A DNA stretch of 64,000 nt. It comes from Clostridia bacterium (GTDB taxonomy: Bacteria; Bacillota; Peptococcia; DRI-13; UBA5745). Within the stretch, counting starts at the first letter, position 1; every line of letters starts with the position of its first letter. The notes below the pieces were generated by a model, which was given only the letters and a program-made list of their open reading frames with translations, had not been told where the DNA came from and ran no database searches. Position numbers and translations under genes: made by a program. Location: NCBI GenBank assembly GCA_018436095.1, contig JAHDMJ010000007.1, positions 124,001 through 188,000 on the forward strand, read 5' to 3'. Shown here piece after piece: positions 55,425 to 62,969 of this stretch.

Positions 55425-55870
55425 CAAAATTGCAAGTTTAAAGTGGCTCCTTTCTCCATGGTAGTGGGAAATTTCCCAGTAATAGTGTTTCTTATTTACA
55501 TATAACACTATATATAAAGGAAGGGCGGCATTTTCCTTTCTTCAAAAAAATCCGGACACTTTAAACTTGCAATTTTGGTTATTTCCGCTACCCCCTTTGC
55601 CCACCGGCAGGAGGCGGTTGGCTTATGGCGGTTCCAACTCTGTGCAAAATTGCAAGTTTGTCTTCGGCTAGAGCTCCTAGCAGAGGAAATAGCAGAAAGC
55701 TTTAAGCATTTTTTGTGGTTTGGTAGTGAATATATTTCTACCGGAGCACTAGATACAGTTAAGGCATCCTTTCCACCTGCTTTTGGAGCCTCCATTACCC
55801 TAAAGGGGTGTCTACAAACCTGCAATTTTGCTCAACTGGTACTCTTCTTGGATACAAACCCGCATTTTTG
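55425..55870. repeat. repeat family A, copy 1 (nested inverted repeats)
   Basis: A copy of a long intergenic repeat also found at 57616. It contains two successive inverted-repeat units: arms at 55425-55445/55557-55577 (21 bp, perfect) and 55644-55661/55814-55831 (18 bp, one mismatch), all built on the motif AAACTTGCAATTTTG; another direct copy of the motif lies near 55855. The 55366-56005 stretch has no other recognisable gene; ORFs here translate the repeat. Confidence 0.8.
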
Positions 55871-56005
55871 CACAGACGGACGGAACTCTGCCGAGCGGAC
55901 AAAACCTGCTGACCGGACGAAAGGGAATTTTGCTTTGTCTTACACACCCATGCGGGCGCACAAAAAGAGCCCTGGCTGCCATAGATTCCGGCGGTCAGGG
56001 CTCTT

Positions 56006-56287
56006 TTATTCTGCTTTGTCATCCTGATATTTATGGGCAACAGGGTTGTGATCCATTTTGTATTTTTGATATTTTGCACTGGCAGATACTATTTCCTCTT
56101 GATCCAAATCGTCCGTGTATTCAATTGGTTCTGTGCAGATAGCATCCAATAAAATCTTCTCCAGATGCTCATATTCAGAATATTGGCCAAGGCTCGCCAT
56201 AACAAAGGCATTGCGGACATAACCGGCACTGGCCTCCAAAAGCTCTTTATCAAGACAGTAATCATAATGCTCAATAAAGAAGGTCAT
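56006..56287 (-). CDS. small hypothetical protein, possibly with a frameshifted N-terminus
   Basis: A 93-aa acidic protein (for example SEYEHLEKILLDAICTEPIE) with no family that I recognise. The ATG at 56287 has no ribosome site. A well-initiated short ORF (56271-56375) overlaps it by 17 bases in another frame; joined by a single-base frame correction the two would give one protein of about 122 aa. It may be translated by coupling, or be a gene with a frameshift. It is flanked by repeat copy A1 and the 2-hydroxyacid dehydrogenase. Confidence 0.5.
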   Translation of the reverse strand: MTFFIEHYDYCLDKELLEASAGYVRNAFVMASLGQYSEYEHLEKILLDAICTEPIEYTDDLDQEEIVSASAKYQKYKMDHNPVAHKYQDDKAE

Positions 56288-56375
56288 TCACATTACAATG
56301 GTTCGTGTATTCCCTTCTTACAGCAGCGGCCAGTTTTACTGCCGCCAGCCGCCGGGTACGTAATTCCGAGGACAT
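56271..56375 (-). CDS. short ORF of 34 aa with strong ribosome site
   Basis: It reads MSSELRTRRLAAVKLAAAVR and continues to a TGA at 56271; AAAGGAG precedes the ATG by eight bases. The basic, helical content suggests a real N-terminus. It is either a leader peptide coupled to the 56006-56287 gene or the true beginning of that gene separated by a frameshift. Confidence 0.5.
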   Translation of the reverse strand: MSSELRTRRLAAVKLAAAVRREYTNHCNVNDLLY

Positions 56376-56456
56376 CCAATCAACTCCTTTTATATTATTA
56401 TATCACGAACCAGTATTAAGTTCCTCTTCCCAATGATTATTCAGCTAACTTTGCAA

Positions 56457-57413
56457 CTAACTCACCACATTGACCGGCTTTCCCTCGGTGTAGCAGCGGA
56501 TGTTTTCCGCCAGCATATCCATAAGCCTTTGCCTGGATTCCCAGCATTTCCAGCCTATATGGGGCGTCAATATCACATTATCCATGGAAAACAGGGGATT
56601 ATCCGCCTTGGGCGGCTCGGGATCCTGCACATCCAAGGCTGCTCCGGCAATTGTCTTGTTTTCCAGAGCGTCAATCAAATCCCCTTCATTTATGATAGGG
56701 CCCCTTGCGGTATTGATGATAAAAGCCGTGCTTTTCATCAATTGCAATTTTTCTTTATTAATCAGGTGCTTCGTGTCCGGGGTCAGGGGACAATGGATGG
56801 CAACGAAATCGCTTGCCTTCAATAATTCGTCAAGAGATACCTGCTGAATCTGCGGGTCATCCCAAGTCCTGGGGCTGCGGCTGTTTACCAACACCTCCAT
56901 GCCTAAAGCCCTGGCTACTTTGATTACTTGGCGGGCAATATTGCCGGCGCCGATCACACCCAGGGTTTTCTTATTTATTTCAACATGTTTTACCATAAGG
57001 TGCTTGTTGAAATTATCATAATTACCATGGCTCAACATAACCTGCTGCCTGCTTAATGAAGAACTTAAGTCCAAGAGAAAGGCTATGGTAAGCTGGGCTA
57101 CCGCTTCCGAGCTATAAGCTGGAATATTGCATACTGAAATATTTTTCTCTTTGGCGGCGGCAAGGTCGATGTTGTTGTATCCTGTGCCGGCTTCACAAAT
57201 CAACTCCACAGAAGGCGGAAACTTTTCAATTAAATCTCTGCCCAAAGGGATCTCTTTTGAGATAATAATATTTTGGCCTGTTATTCTTTCTAAGATCTCC
57301 TCTTGACTGCTCTCCTTATAGATTGTGATATTTGTCACATGCTTTAAGGAGGCATAATCAAGCTGATTATCAAAGTCAACCTTACCCGAATTAAGAAATA
57401 CCGTATTTTTCAT
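56457..57413 (-). CDS. D-isomer-specific 2-hydroxyacid dehydrogenase
   Basis: A 318-aa NAD-dependent dehydrogenase: ELICEAGTGYNNIDLAAAKE, Rossmann loop LGVIGAGNIARQVIKVARAL, catalytic Arg in NTARGPIINEGDLIDALEN, Glu in DVQDPEPP and His in LTPHIGWKCWESR. It resembles glycerate/hydroxypyruvate-type reductases; the substrate is unproven. ATG 57413 follows GAGAGGAG. The gene stands alone, bracketed by the two copies of repeat family A, so it could have moved as part of a duplication or insertion event. It is only distantly similar to the dehydrogenase at 11985. Confidence 0.88.
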   Translation of the reverse strand: MKNTVFLNSGKVDFDNQLDYASLKHVTNITIYKESSQEEILERITGQNIIISKEIPLGRDLIEKFPPSVELICEAGTGYNNIDLAAAKEKNISVCNIPAYSSEAVAQLTIAFLLDLSSSLSRQQVMLSHGNYDNFNKHLMVKHVEINKKTLGVIGAGNIARQVIKVARALGMEVLVNSRSPRTWDDPQIQQVSLDELLKASDFVAIHCPLTPDTKHLINKEKLQLMKSTAFIINTARGPIINEGDLIDALENKTIAGAALDVQDPEPPKADNPLFSMDNVILTPHIGWKCWESRQRLMDMLAENIRCYTEGKPVNVVS

Positions 57414-57615
57414 GCCGACGTCTCCTCTCTCCATTTTTATTTATTATACCCAATGCAACGCCATATAACAACCGGGACTAGCAGCCTCGTCTTTTTGGCG
57501 GTTCCAACCCGAGAATGTACAAAATTTGAAGTATTGCGGGGTTCACTCTATTAAAATAGGTTGCTTAATCGGCCTTAGACACTAAATAGGGCCAAGAGAC
57601 GGTACTCAGTGCAGA

Positions 57616-58135
57616 CAAAATTGCAGGTTTAAAGTGGGTCATTTCTCTATGGCAGTAGCAAATTCCATGCAATAATCTTCCTTCTTACGACGAAACACTA
57701 TATATAGAGCAAAGATGGTATTTAACTTTATTCAGAAAAAATTCGGACACTTTAAACTTGCATTTTTGGTTATTTCCGCTACCCCTTTGCACGCTGATCG
57801 TCGGGGATAAGTGGGTTTTCAAACTATATTGGCCTATCCCTAATGAAAAGAAACGGGCACCTCCCCACCCGCAGGGGGTGGTTGGCTTATTAAGGTCCCC
57901 CCTCTGTGCAAAATTGCAAGTTTGTCTTCGTCTAGATACCCGATCAGAGGAAATGTTAGAAAACTTAAGCATTTTTTGCAGTTTGGTAGTGAATTCATTT
58001 CTGCCAGGGCACTAGATACAGCCAATGCATACGTTTCTACTTATTTTTTGAGCCGCCTTAACCCTAAGGGGTGTCTACAAACTTGCATTTTTGCTCAACT
58101 GGCGCCCTTACTGGATACAAACCTGCATTTTTGCA
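57616..58135. repeat. repeat family A, copy 2
   Basis: Colinear with copy 1: arms at 57616-57636/57748-57768 and 57908-57925/58077-58094, with the same order of motifs and shared stretches such as TTTGGTAGTGAAT and AGGGGTGTCTACAAAC. It has an extra roughly 70-bp insertion around 57790-57860. The 57414-58338 stretch has no supported gene apart from this element. Confidence 0.8.
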
Positions 58136-58338
58136 CAGAGAGGGCAAAACTTGCAGAGGGGACAAAAGCGAATTCTGAGTCAAGCTTGGCAAGACAAATC
58201 TGGTCATTGGCGGCTTTTCTCGATCTATGGTTTAATTTTGCGGGAAGTTAGGGTTTTAGCGAGGGCTTTTTTATCAGAGCATGCCAACCAAAAAAGCGCA
58301 TCCCCGGACAAAAATCCGTTGATACGCCTGAATTTCAC

Positions 58339-58414
58339 TGGAGCTGGCGAGGTGACTCGAACACCCGACCTATTGATTACGAATCAATTGCTCTACCGAC
58401 TGAGCTACGCCAGC
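58339..58414 (-). tRNA. tRNA-Thr (anticodon CGT)
   Basis: On the - strand a full cloverleaf is seen: acceptor GCTGGCG/CGCCAGC, D-arm GCTCAGTCGGTAGAGC, anticodon arm ATTGA-TTCGTAA-TCAAT (anticodon CGT, reading ACG), T-arm with TTCGAGT, discriminator U and an encoded CCA. It is alone between repeat A2 and hpt. Confidence 0.95.
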
Positions 58415-58469
58415 ATTATGGAAAAACACATCATTTATTTTAACACAGGCCGGTGAAACGGTCAATAAG

Positions 58470-58988
58470 TTATTCCTTAACTATGGCAACGTAAGGCAGC
58501 TCCCGGCCCTTTTCATTAAAATCAAGGCCATAGCCCACCACGAAATAATCCTCGATCTCCCGGCCGCAATAATCCGGCTTTAAGTCCACCTGACGGCGGG
58601 AAGGCTTGTCCAGGAAAGTACAAATCTTCAATGAAGCCGGCTTTCTGACCATCAGATTTTCTTTGAGATAGCTTAAGGTCAAGCCCGTATCCACAATATC
58701 CTCTACCACCAGAATGTGCTTGCCGGCAATCTCCCGGTCCAGATCCCGCAGCATACGGACTACGCCGGAGGTTTTGGTAGAAGCGCCGTAGCTGGATAGC
58801 GACATAAAGTCAATCTCCACCGGCACCTTAATCTGACGAATCAGATCAGACATAAAAACCGCTGCGCCTTTTAAAATACAAATAACGAATAAATCCCTGC
58901 CCTGATAATCTGCCGTGATCTGAGCTCCCAGCTCGGCCACCCGTTGTTTGATCTCTTCTTCCGTGATAATGATCTGCGCAAGCTCCAT
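58470..58988 (-). CDS. hpt: hypoxanthine phosphoribosyltransferase
   Basis: A 172-aa purine salvage enzyme with the PRPP loop VVEDIVDTGLTLSYL and the early segment VICILKGAAVFMSDLIRQI; YFVVGYGLDFNEKGRELPYV closes the active site. Length is normal. The start ATG 58988 has GGAGAGAG upstream. In many Bacillota hpt neighbours tilS and ftsH; here neither is present and a repeat element (B1) lies 18 bp upstream. Confidence 0.95.
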   Translation of the reverse strand: MELAQIIITEEEIKQRVAELGAQITADYQGRDLFVICILKGAAVFMSDLIRQIKVPVEIDFMSLSSYGASTKTSGVVRMLRDLDREIAGKHILVVEDIVDTGLTLSYLKENLMVRKPASLKICTFLDKPSRRQVDLKPDYCGREIEDYFVVGYGLDFNEKGRELPYVAIVKE

Positions 58989-59006
58989 ATTTTTCTCTCT
59001 CCAATA

Positions 59007-59264
59007 CTAGTACTTCTGTAACCCCTAAAAGCTTACATCTGCTTGCCTATTTTCCACAATACATCTGCGCCCGAAGTAACTTCGGATAGCAGAACATTCG
59101 CGCGCTAAATATCTACGGATAGCGAATTGTATCCTTAGGATTGAGTTCGCAGAACCGGCATTGTCGTCCCTCACCATAGCTGCCGGCCATGCCTCGGTCC
59201 TCCGCCTTGCGCTTGGAAAAATATTCGGCGCGTCTATGACAGCTTTTAAAACTCACAAAGCACT
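59007..59264. repeat. repeat family B, copy 1 (degenerate, with insertion)
   Basis: Starts CTAGTACTTCTG and ends near CTCACAAAGCAC; the ends are imperfect inverted repeats like those of copy 2 at 61660. About 100 bp of extra sequence with a repeated CGGATAGC has been inserted in the loop. The 58989-59355 stretch holds this element and no gene. Confidence 0.7.
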
Positions 59265-59355
59265 GGGTTTTCAACGGCTACTCTTGGATTATAACGCCTC
59301 AGCAAGAAAATTGCCAGTCCGGAAATTTTCCTGCCGCCTCATTATATCATTTATT

Positions 59356-60093
59356 TCAGTTTTGCACCGGCGCTTCAATGGTCAGAGGCTGATTATAATC
59401 TTTGATTTTCACCGTTACAATAAGCCTGTGGGTGGAATCGTCACGGTGTTCGGCAGTAATTTCGCCCTGTTTTAAATAGCCCTCTTTTTGATCCACCCAG
59501 ATCCGGTAGTTGTAATCCTGCCAAATAAAAGTCAGCCACATATTCTCTCCCCGGGACATGGCTTCATAAATCCGGCAGCGCCGTCCATCCACTTTGCCCT
59601 TGCCTGCGTATTCCACTGCCGTGTTGTCCAGGAAGCTAAAAATACTTAAGGGATTGATTTCCACCATTAAGGTTTCCAAGTCCTCCAAATTAACCAAGGG
59701 CACTTTTACCCAGCGGTCTTCCAAGGCATCCTTGCGGTAAAGCTGGTTGCTTTTTCGGATCAGCTCAATAGAACCGTTAATAAAGGGCAAATCACCGCTG
59801 ATTTGAGCTTCAGCGCCGCTTTTGCGGCCTTCCAGCACCGCCAGTACCCGCCGCTGGCCATCCACCTCTTCCACAGCCTCCATGCTATAGCTGTAGCTTA
59901 AGCCCATCTTCACCTCATTCAAGGCGGTATTTACAGTTTCTATGGGCTCCTCGCCCCAATAAGGGATTTCTCCCGCCAGCCATAGGAAAAACCGCAAGAA
60001 AATAAAAAGGCCCAAAGCCGCCGCCCCTGCCAATAAATAGATCCTGCGTCTTGGCAATCCCTTTTTTAACTGTTTACGAAGCATCCTCTCCAC
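59356..60093 (-). CDS. uncharacterised membrane-anchored protein
   Basis: A 245-aa protein with a basic N-terminus and a single hydrophobic segment (LLAGAAALGLFIFLRFFLWL), so it is anchored with a roughly 200-residue external domain. The domain contains alternating strands (GKGKVDGRRCRIYEAMSRGE, MWLTFIWQDYNYRIWVDQKE) reminiscent of LolA/LppX-like beta folds, but I cannot assign a family. It is preceded by the CoA-disulfide-reductase-like gene, 183 bp upstream on the same strand. Confidence 0.7.
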   Translation of the reverse strand: MERMLRKQLKKGLPRRRIYLLAGAAALGLFIFLRFFLWLAGEIPYWGEEPIETVNTALNEVKMGLSYSYSMEAVEEVDGQRRVLAVLEGRKSGAEAQISGDLPFINGSIELIRKSNQLYRKDALEDRWVKVPLVNLEDLETLMVEINPLSIFSFLDNTAVEYAGKGKVDGRRCRIYEAMSRGENMWLTFIWQDYNYRIWVDQKEGYLKQGEITAEHRDDSTHRLIVTVKIKDYNQPLTIEAPVQN

Positions 60094-60192
60094 CTGCCCA
60101 TTCTTCTCTTCTCCCTAATAGTATGCTGAGAAGAAGAAGGTCATGACGGCAAAGCTTCGAATACAGCTCACAAAAATGTTCCGAATCTCCAA

Positions 60193-60240
60193 AAGCCCCC
60201 CAGGACAATTTAGTATGGCACCAATTAACCTGAGGGGCTT
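60193..60240 (-). terminator. hairpin after the CoA-disulfide-reductase-like gene
   Basis: AAGCCCCCCAGG pairs with CCTGAGGGGCTT (one mismatch) around a 24-nt loop; CTTTTGG follows on the - strand. It is a moderate terminator candidate. Confidence 0.5.
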
Positions 60241-60276
60241 ACTTTATCATACCTGTTGTTCCATTACCCTATTGCC

Positions 60277-61632
60277 TTATTTTACTTTGGCAGCTTTGGA
60301 GACAGCCTGGCTGGCCGCCACTAATAAGGGATCCCAAACGGGGCTGAAGGGCGGGGCATAAGCCAGATCCAACTCCGCCAGCTGATCAATGGTAGCCTGC
60401 ATTTGCACCATGGCAGCCAAAACATCAATCCGTTTGCCGGAGCCGGCGGCGCCGAAGATTTGACCGCCTAAAAGCCGGCGGCTGCCCTTTTCTGCCACCA
60501 GCTTGACGGTAATCTCCCCCCGGCCGGGATAGCCAGTAGCCCGGGTGTGGCTGGTGATGGTGGACTCCCAGGCCTCTATGCCTGCCATACCGGCTTCCCG
60601 CAAGGAAAGGCCGGTTCTGGCCCCTTCCTTCTCTATGACTTTAAATATGGTAGTGCCAACTACGCCTTTAAACACCGCTTGTCCCCCGGCAGCATTTTCG
60701 CCGGCAGTTTTCCCCTGTTTATTTGCCGTAGTACCCAAAGGAATATAGGTTTCTTTGCCGGTTACCAGATGGAAAGCAGTAGCGCAATCGCCGGCGGCAT
60801 AAATATCCGGCAGGTTCGTTTCCATCCGTTCATTGACCCGGATCGCATTTTTGAATCCCAGCTCGATGCCGGCCTCCCGGGCTATTTCCGTATTAGCCTT
60901 GACGCCGATAGCCAATATGACCAGATCAGCGGCAATCCCCCCGCCCTCATAGGTTACGGCAGATACCCTGCCCTCGCCCAGCATGCCGGTAACGGCTACA
61001 CCGGTCTTTACTTCGGCGCCGGCCTCTTTTAATTCTTGTTCCACTAAAGCCGCCATATCCTCATCCATCAGCGTCATGATCTGAGGAGCCATCTCCAGCA
61101 TAGTCACCTTTAGCCCTAAGGCCAGCAGAGCCTCGGCCATTTCTACGCCGATAAAGCCGCCGCCTACAATTACCGCCCGGGACGGTTTTTTTGCTCTGAT
61201 GTATTCTTTAATACCATCGGCATGGGGAATCTGCTTGACGGTAAATACGCCCTCCAAATCAATGCCCGGCAATGGCGGCACGATGGGGCGGGCGCCGGTG
61301 GCAATGACCAGCTTATCGTAAGCTTCCCAAGCCTCAGTGCTGTCGGGCCGCCGGATCAAAACGGCTTTTTTGGCTGGATCAATACATAATGCCTTATGCT
61401 GAATATGAACCCGCACGCCCTGCTGATCAAACTCTTCCACGCTCCTGGCGATCATCACTCTTTTATTATCAATGACATCTTGCGTATAATAAGGCAGGCT
61501 GCAAGCGGAATAGGCAATATCCACCTCGTCGGTATATACGTCTATTTCCATATTCTTGTCCTGGCGGGAAGCCTTGCTGGCGGCGCTCATGCCGGCGGCT
61601 ACACCGCCGATAACGACCAATCTTTTGCCCAT
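60277..61632 (-). CDS. CoA-disulfide reductase / NADH oxidase-family flavoprotein
   Basis: A 451-aa FAD enzyme: N-terminal FAD motif VVIGGVAAGMSAASKASRQD, redox Cys44 in SACSLPYY, NAD-binding loop AVIVGGGFIGVEMAEALLAL, second FAD motif NLPDIYAAGDCATAF. The single active-site Cys and sequence fit CoA-disulfide reductases, NADH oxidases or related persulfide reductases. The function is probably thiol or oxidant homeostasis. ATG 61632 is preceded by AGAAAGGAG. A repeat-B element begins 28 bp upstream. Confidence 0.88.
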   Translation of the reverse strand: MGKRLVVIGGVAAGMSAASKASRQDKNMEIDVYTDEVDIAYSACSLPYYTQDVIDNKRVMIARSVEEFDQQGVRVHIQHKALCIDPAKKAVLIRRPDSTEAWEAYDKLVIATGARPIVPPLPGIDLEGVFTVKQIPHADGIKEYIRAKKPSRAVIVGGGFIGVEMAEALLALGLKVTMLEMAPQIMTLMDEDMAALVEQELKEAGAEVKTGVAVTGMLGEGRVSAVTYEGGGIAADLVILAIGVKANTEIAREAGIELGFKNAIRVNERMETNLPDIYAAGDCATAFHLVTGKETYIPLGTTANKQGKTAGENAAGGQAVFKGVVGTTIFKVIEKEGARTGLSLREAGMAGIEAWESTITSHTRATGYPGRGEITVKLVAEKGSRRLLGGQIFGAAGSGKRIDVLAAMVQMQATIDQLAELDLAYAPPFSPVWDPLLVAASQAVSKAAKVK

Positions 61633-61659
61633 TTTTTTCTCCTTTCTCCATCTACAAAT

Positions 61660-61820
61660 CTAGTACTCTGTGTCCACTAAAAGCTCACATCTGCTTGCTT
61701 ATTTTCTCAATTGCGGCGTTGTCGTCGCTCACCGTAGACACCGCTACGCCTCGCTTCTCCGCCTTGCACTCGAGAAAATATTCTGCGCATCTGTGACAAC
61801 TTTTAGTGGACACAAAGCAC
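61660..61820. repeat. repeat family B, copy 2 (long imperfect inverted repeat)
   Basis: About 55-bp imperfect arms with a perfect core TGTGTCCACTAAAAG / CTTTTAGTGGACACA; outer end CTAGTACTCTG. It sits between the start of the CoA-disulfide-reductase-like gene and the DapA-family gene. It could be a MITE-like insertion or a structured leader. Confidence 0.78.
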
Positions 61821-61860
61821 TTGGGCTGCAAAATCCATCAGAAAAAATCCCCTCTAAAGA

Positions 61861-61901
61861 AAGAAAACCTTCATACCCCGGGCGAAACCGGGGTATGAAG
61901 G
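61861..61901 (-). terminator. intrinsic terminator of the DapA-family gene
   Basis: A perfect 14-bp stem CCTTCATACCCCGG with loop GCGAAA, followed on the - strand by TTTTCTT, 15 bp behind the stop codon. Confidence 0.88.
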
Positions 61902-61915
61902 AGCAACATTTATCC

Positions 61916-62833
61916 TTATTTGGCTCTGCCGTATTTGGCGAAGACGCCCAGCTCTTCCATCAGTCTGGTCAATTCCTCCAGTTTGGGACCGCTCAGCTCT
62001 TGATAAGGTTTGCGCAGAGCACCGCTGGGCAGGCCCATCATCCGCAGTGCAGCCTTGATGCAAATGGGATTGGAGAAGTAGTACAAGGCTTTCATCAAAT
62101 CATAGTATTTGAAGTAAGTATCCTTGCAGTTGTTAACCTGTTCGATGGTATCCCAGGGCTTAGACATTTCGACCATTTCCTCGGGGATGACGTTGCCGCA
62201 GATATTGGCTGCACCCTGGCCGCCCATGGCCATGACAGGCAGCAGAATGGAATATTTGGGGAAATCGCAGACCATCAGGCTGACCCGGTCGCCAACCAAT
62301 CTTTTGACGTCGCAAAGATGACCGACGCTGGGCATAGCTTCCTTATCCACCACAAAGTTGGGGCATTCGTCGGCAAACTGGCCGATAGTCGTAGCTTCCA
62401 GCATAACGCCGGTACGGCTGGGGTTATTGTAGATACCTACGGGAATCTTCACGGACTGCATAGCAGTGATGAAGAATTCCTTGACTGCCGACTGGGAAGG
62501 CAGCAGATAGTAAGGAGCGGCAAAAACCAGGCCATCGGCGCCTGCGGCCTCGGCATACTGGGCGAAATTAACAGTAGCCTCTGTAGAAGACATGGTTGCA
62601 TTAAAGAAAGCAGGAATCTTGCCCTCGCAATACTTTGCCATCTCAGTGACAATAGCCTGACGCTCTTCCAGGCTAAGCATGGAAACCTCACCGGCGGAGC
62701 CTGCAATAAAGAGCATCTTAGTGCCATGAGCAATATGAAACTCTACGAGTTCTTTAAAACCGCCAAAATCCACCTTATTATGAGAGTCAAAAGGTGTGGG
62801 GATGGCTACCCATGAACCATTGGGCTTAAGCAT
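61916..62833 (-). CDS. dihydrodipicolinate synthase / N-acetylneuraminate lyase family aldolase
   Basis: A 305-aa Schiff-base aldolase with Tyr in VGIYNNPSRTG and Lys in FVVDKEAM. The substrate loop reads AGSAGEVSMLSLEERQ where true DapA has GTTGE, so lysine synthesis is unlikely; members of this branch cleave or join 2-oxo acids such as 2-keto-3-deoxy sugar acids. ATG 62833 follows GAGGAGGAATTTTTC; a longer ORF to 62884 is rejected. A single-gene unit with its own terminator. Confidence 0.87.
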   Translation of the reverse strand: MLKPNGSWVAIPTPFDSHNKVDFGGFKELVEFHIAHGTKMLFIAGSAGEVSMLSLEERQAIVTEMAKYCEGKIPAFFNATMSSTEATVNFAQYAEAAGADGLVFAAPYYLLPSQSAVKEFFITAMQSVKIPVGIYNNPSRTGVMLEATTIGQFADECPNFVVDKEAMPSVGHLCDVKRLVGDRVSLMVCDFPKYSILLPVMAMGGQGAANICGNVIPEEMVEMSKPWDTIEQVNNCKDTYFKYYDLMKALYYFSNPICIKAALRMMGLPSGALRKPYQELSGPKLEELTRLMEELGVFAKYGRAK

Positions 62834-62969
62834 GAAAAATTCCTCCTCAAAGAAAATAATTATACAAACAAAGGATGTAAGCACACTTTTACAAAAATAT
62901 TATATCAAGTTTTCAACAAAAGAAAAAGCCCTAAATCATTATAACTTTTAAGAAAGGTTCTTATCAAAT

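Noticed and set aside
55425-58135. CRISPR array
   Set aside because: The repeated motifs are inverted as well as direct, unevenly spaced and without unique equal-length spacers; no cas gene is present.
55508-58251. ORFs of 60-150 codons inside the family A repeats as genes
   Set aside because: They overlap on both strands, lack ribosome sites, and their shared segments follow from DNA-level repeat similarity.
61670-62815. Long + strand ORF (381 codons) across repeat B2 and the DapA-family gene
   Set aside because: It is antisense to a clear aldolase with intact motifs, has no ribosome site and resembles no family.
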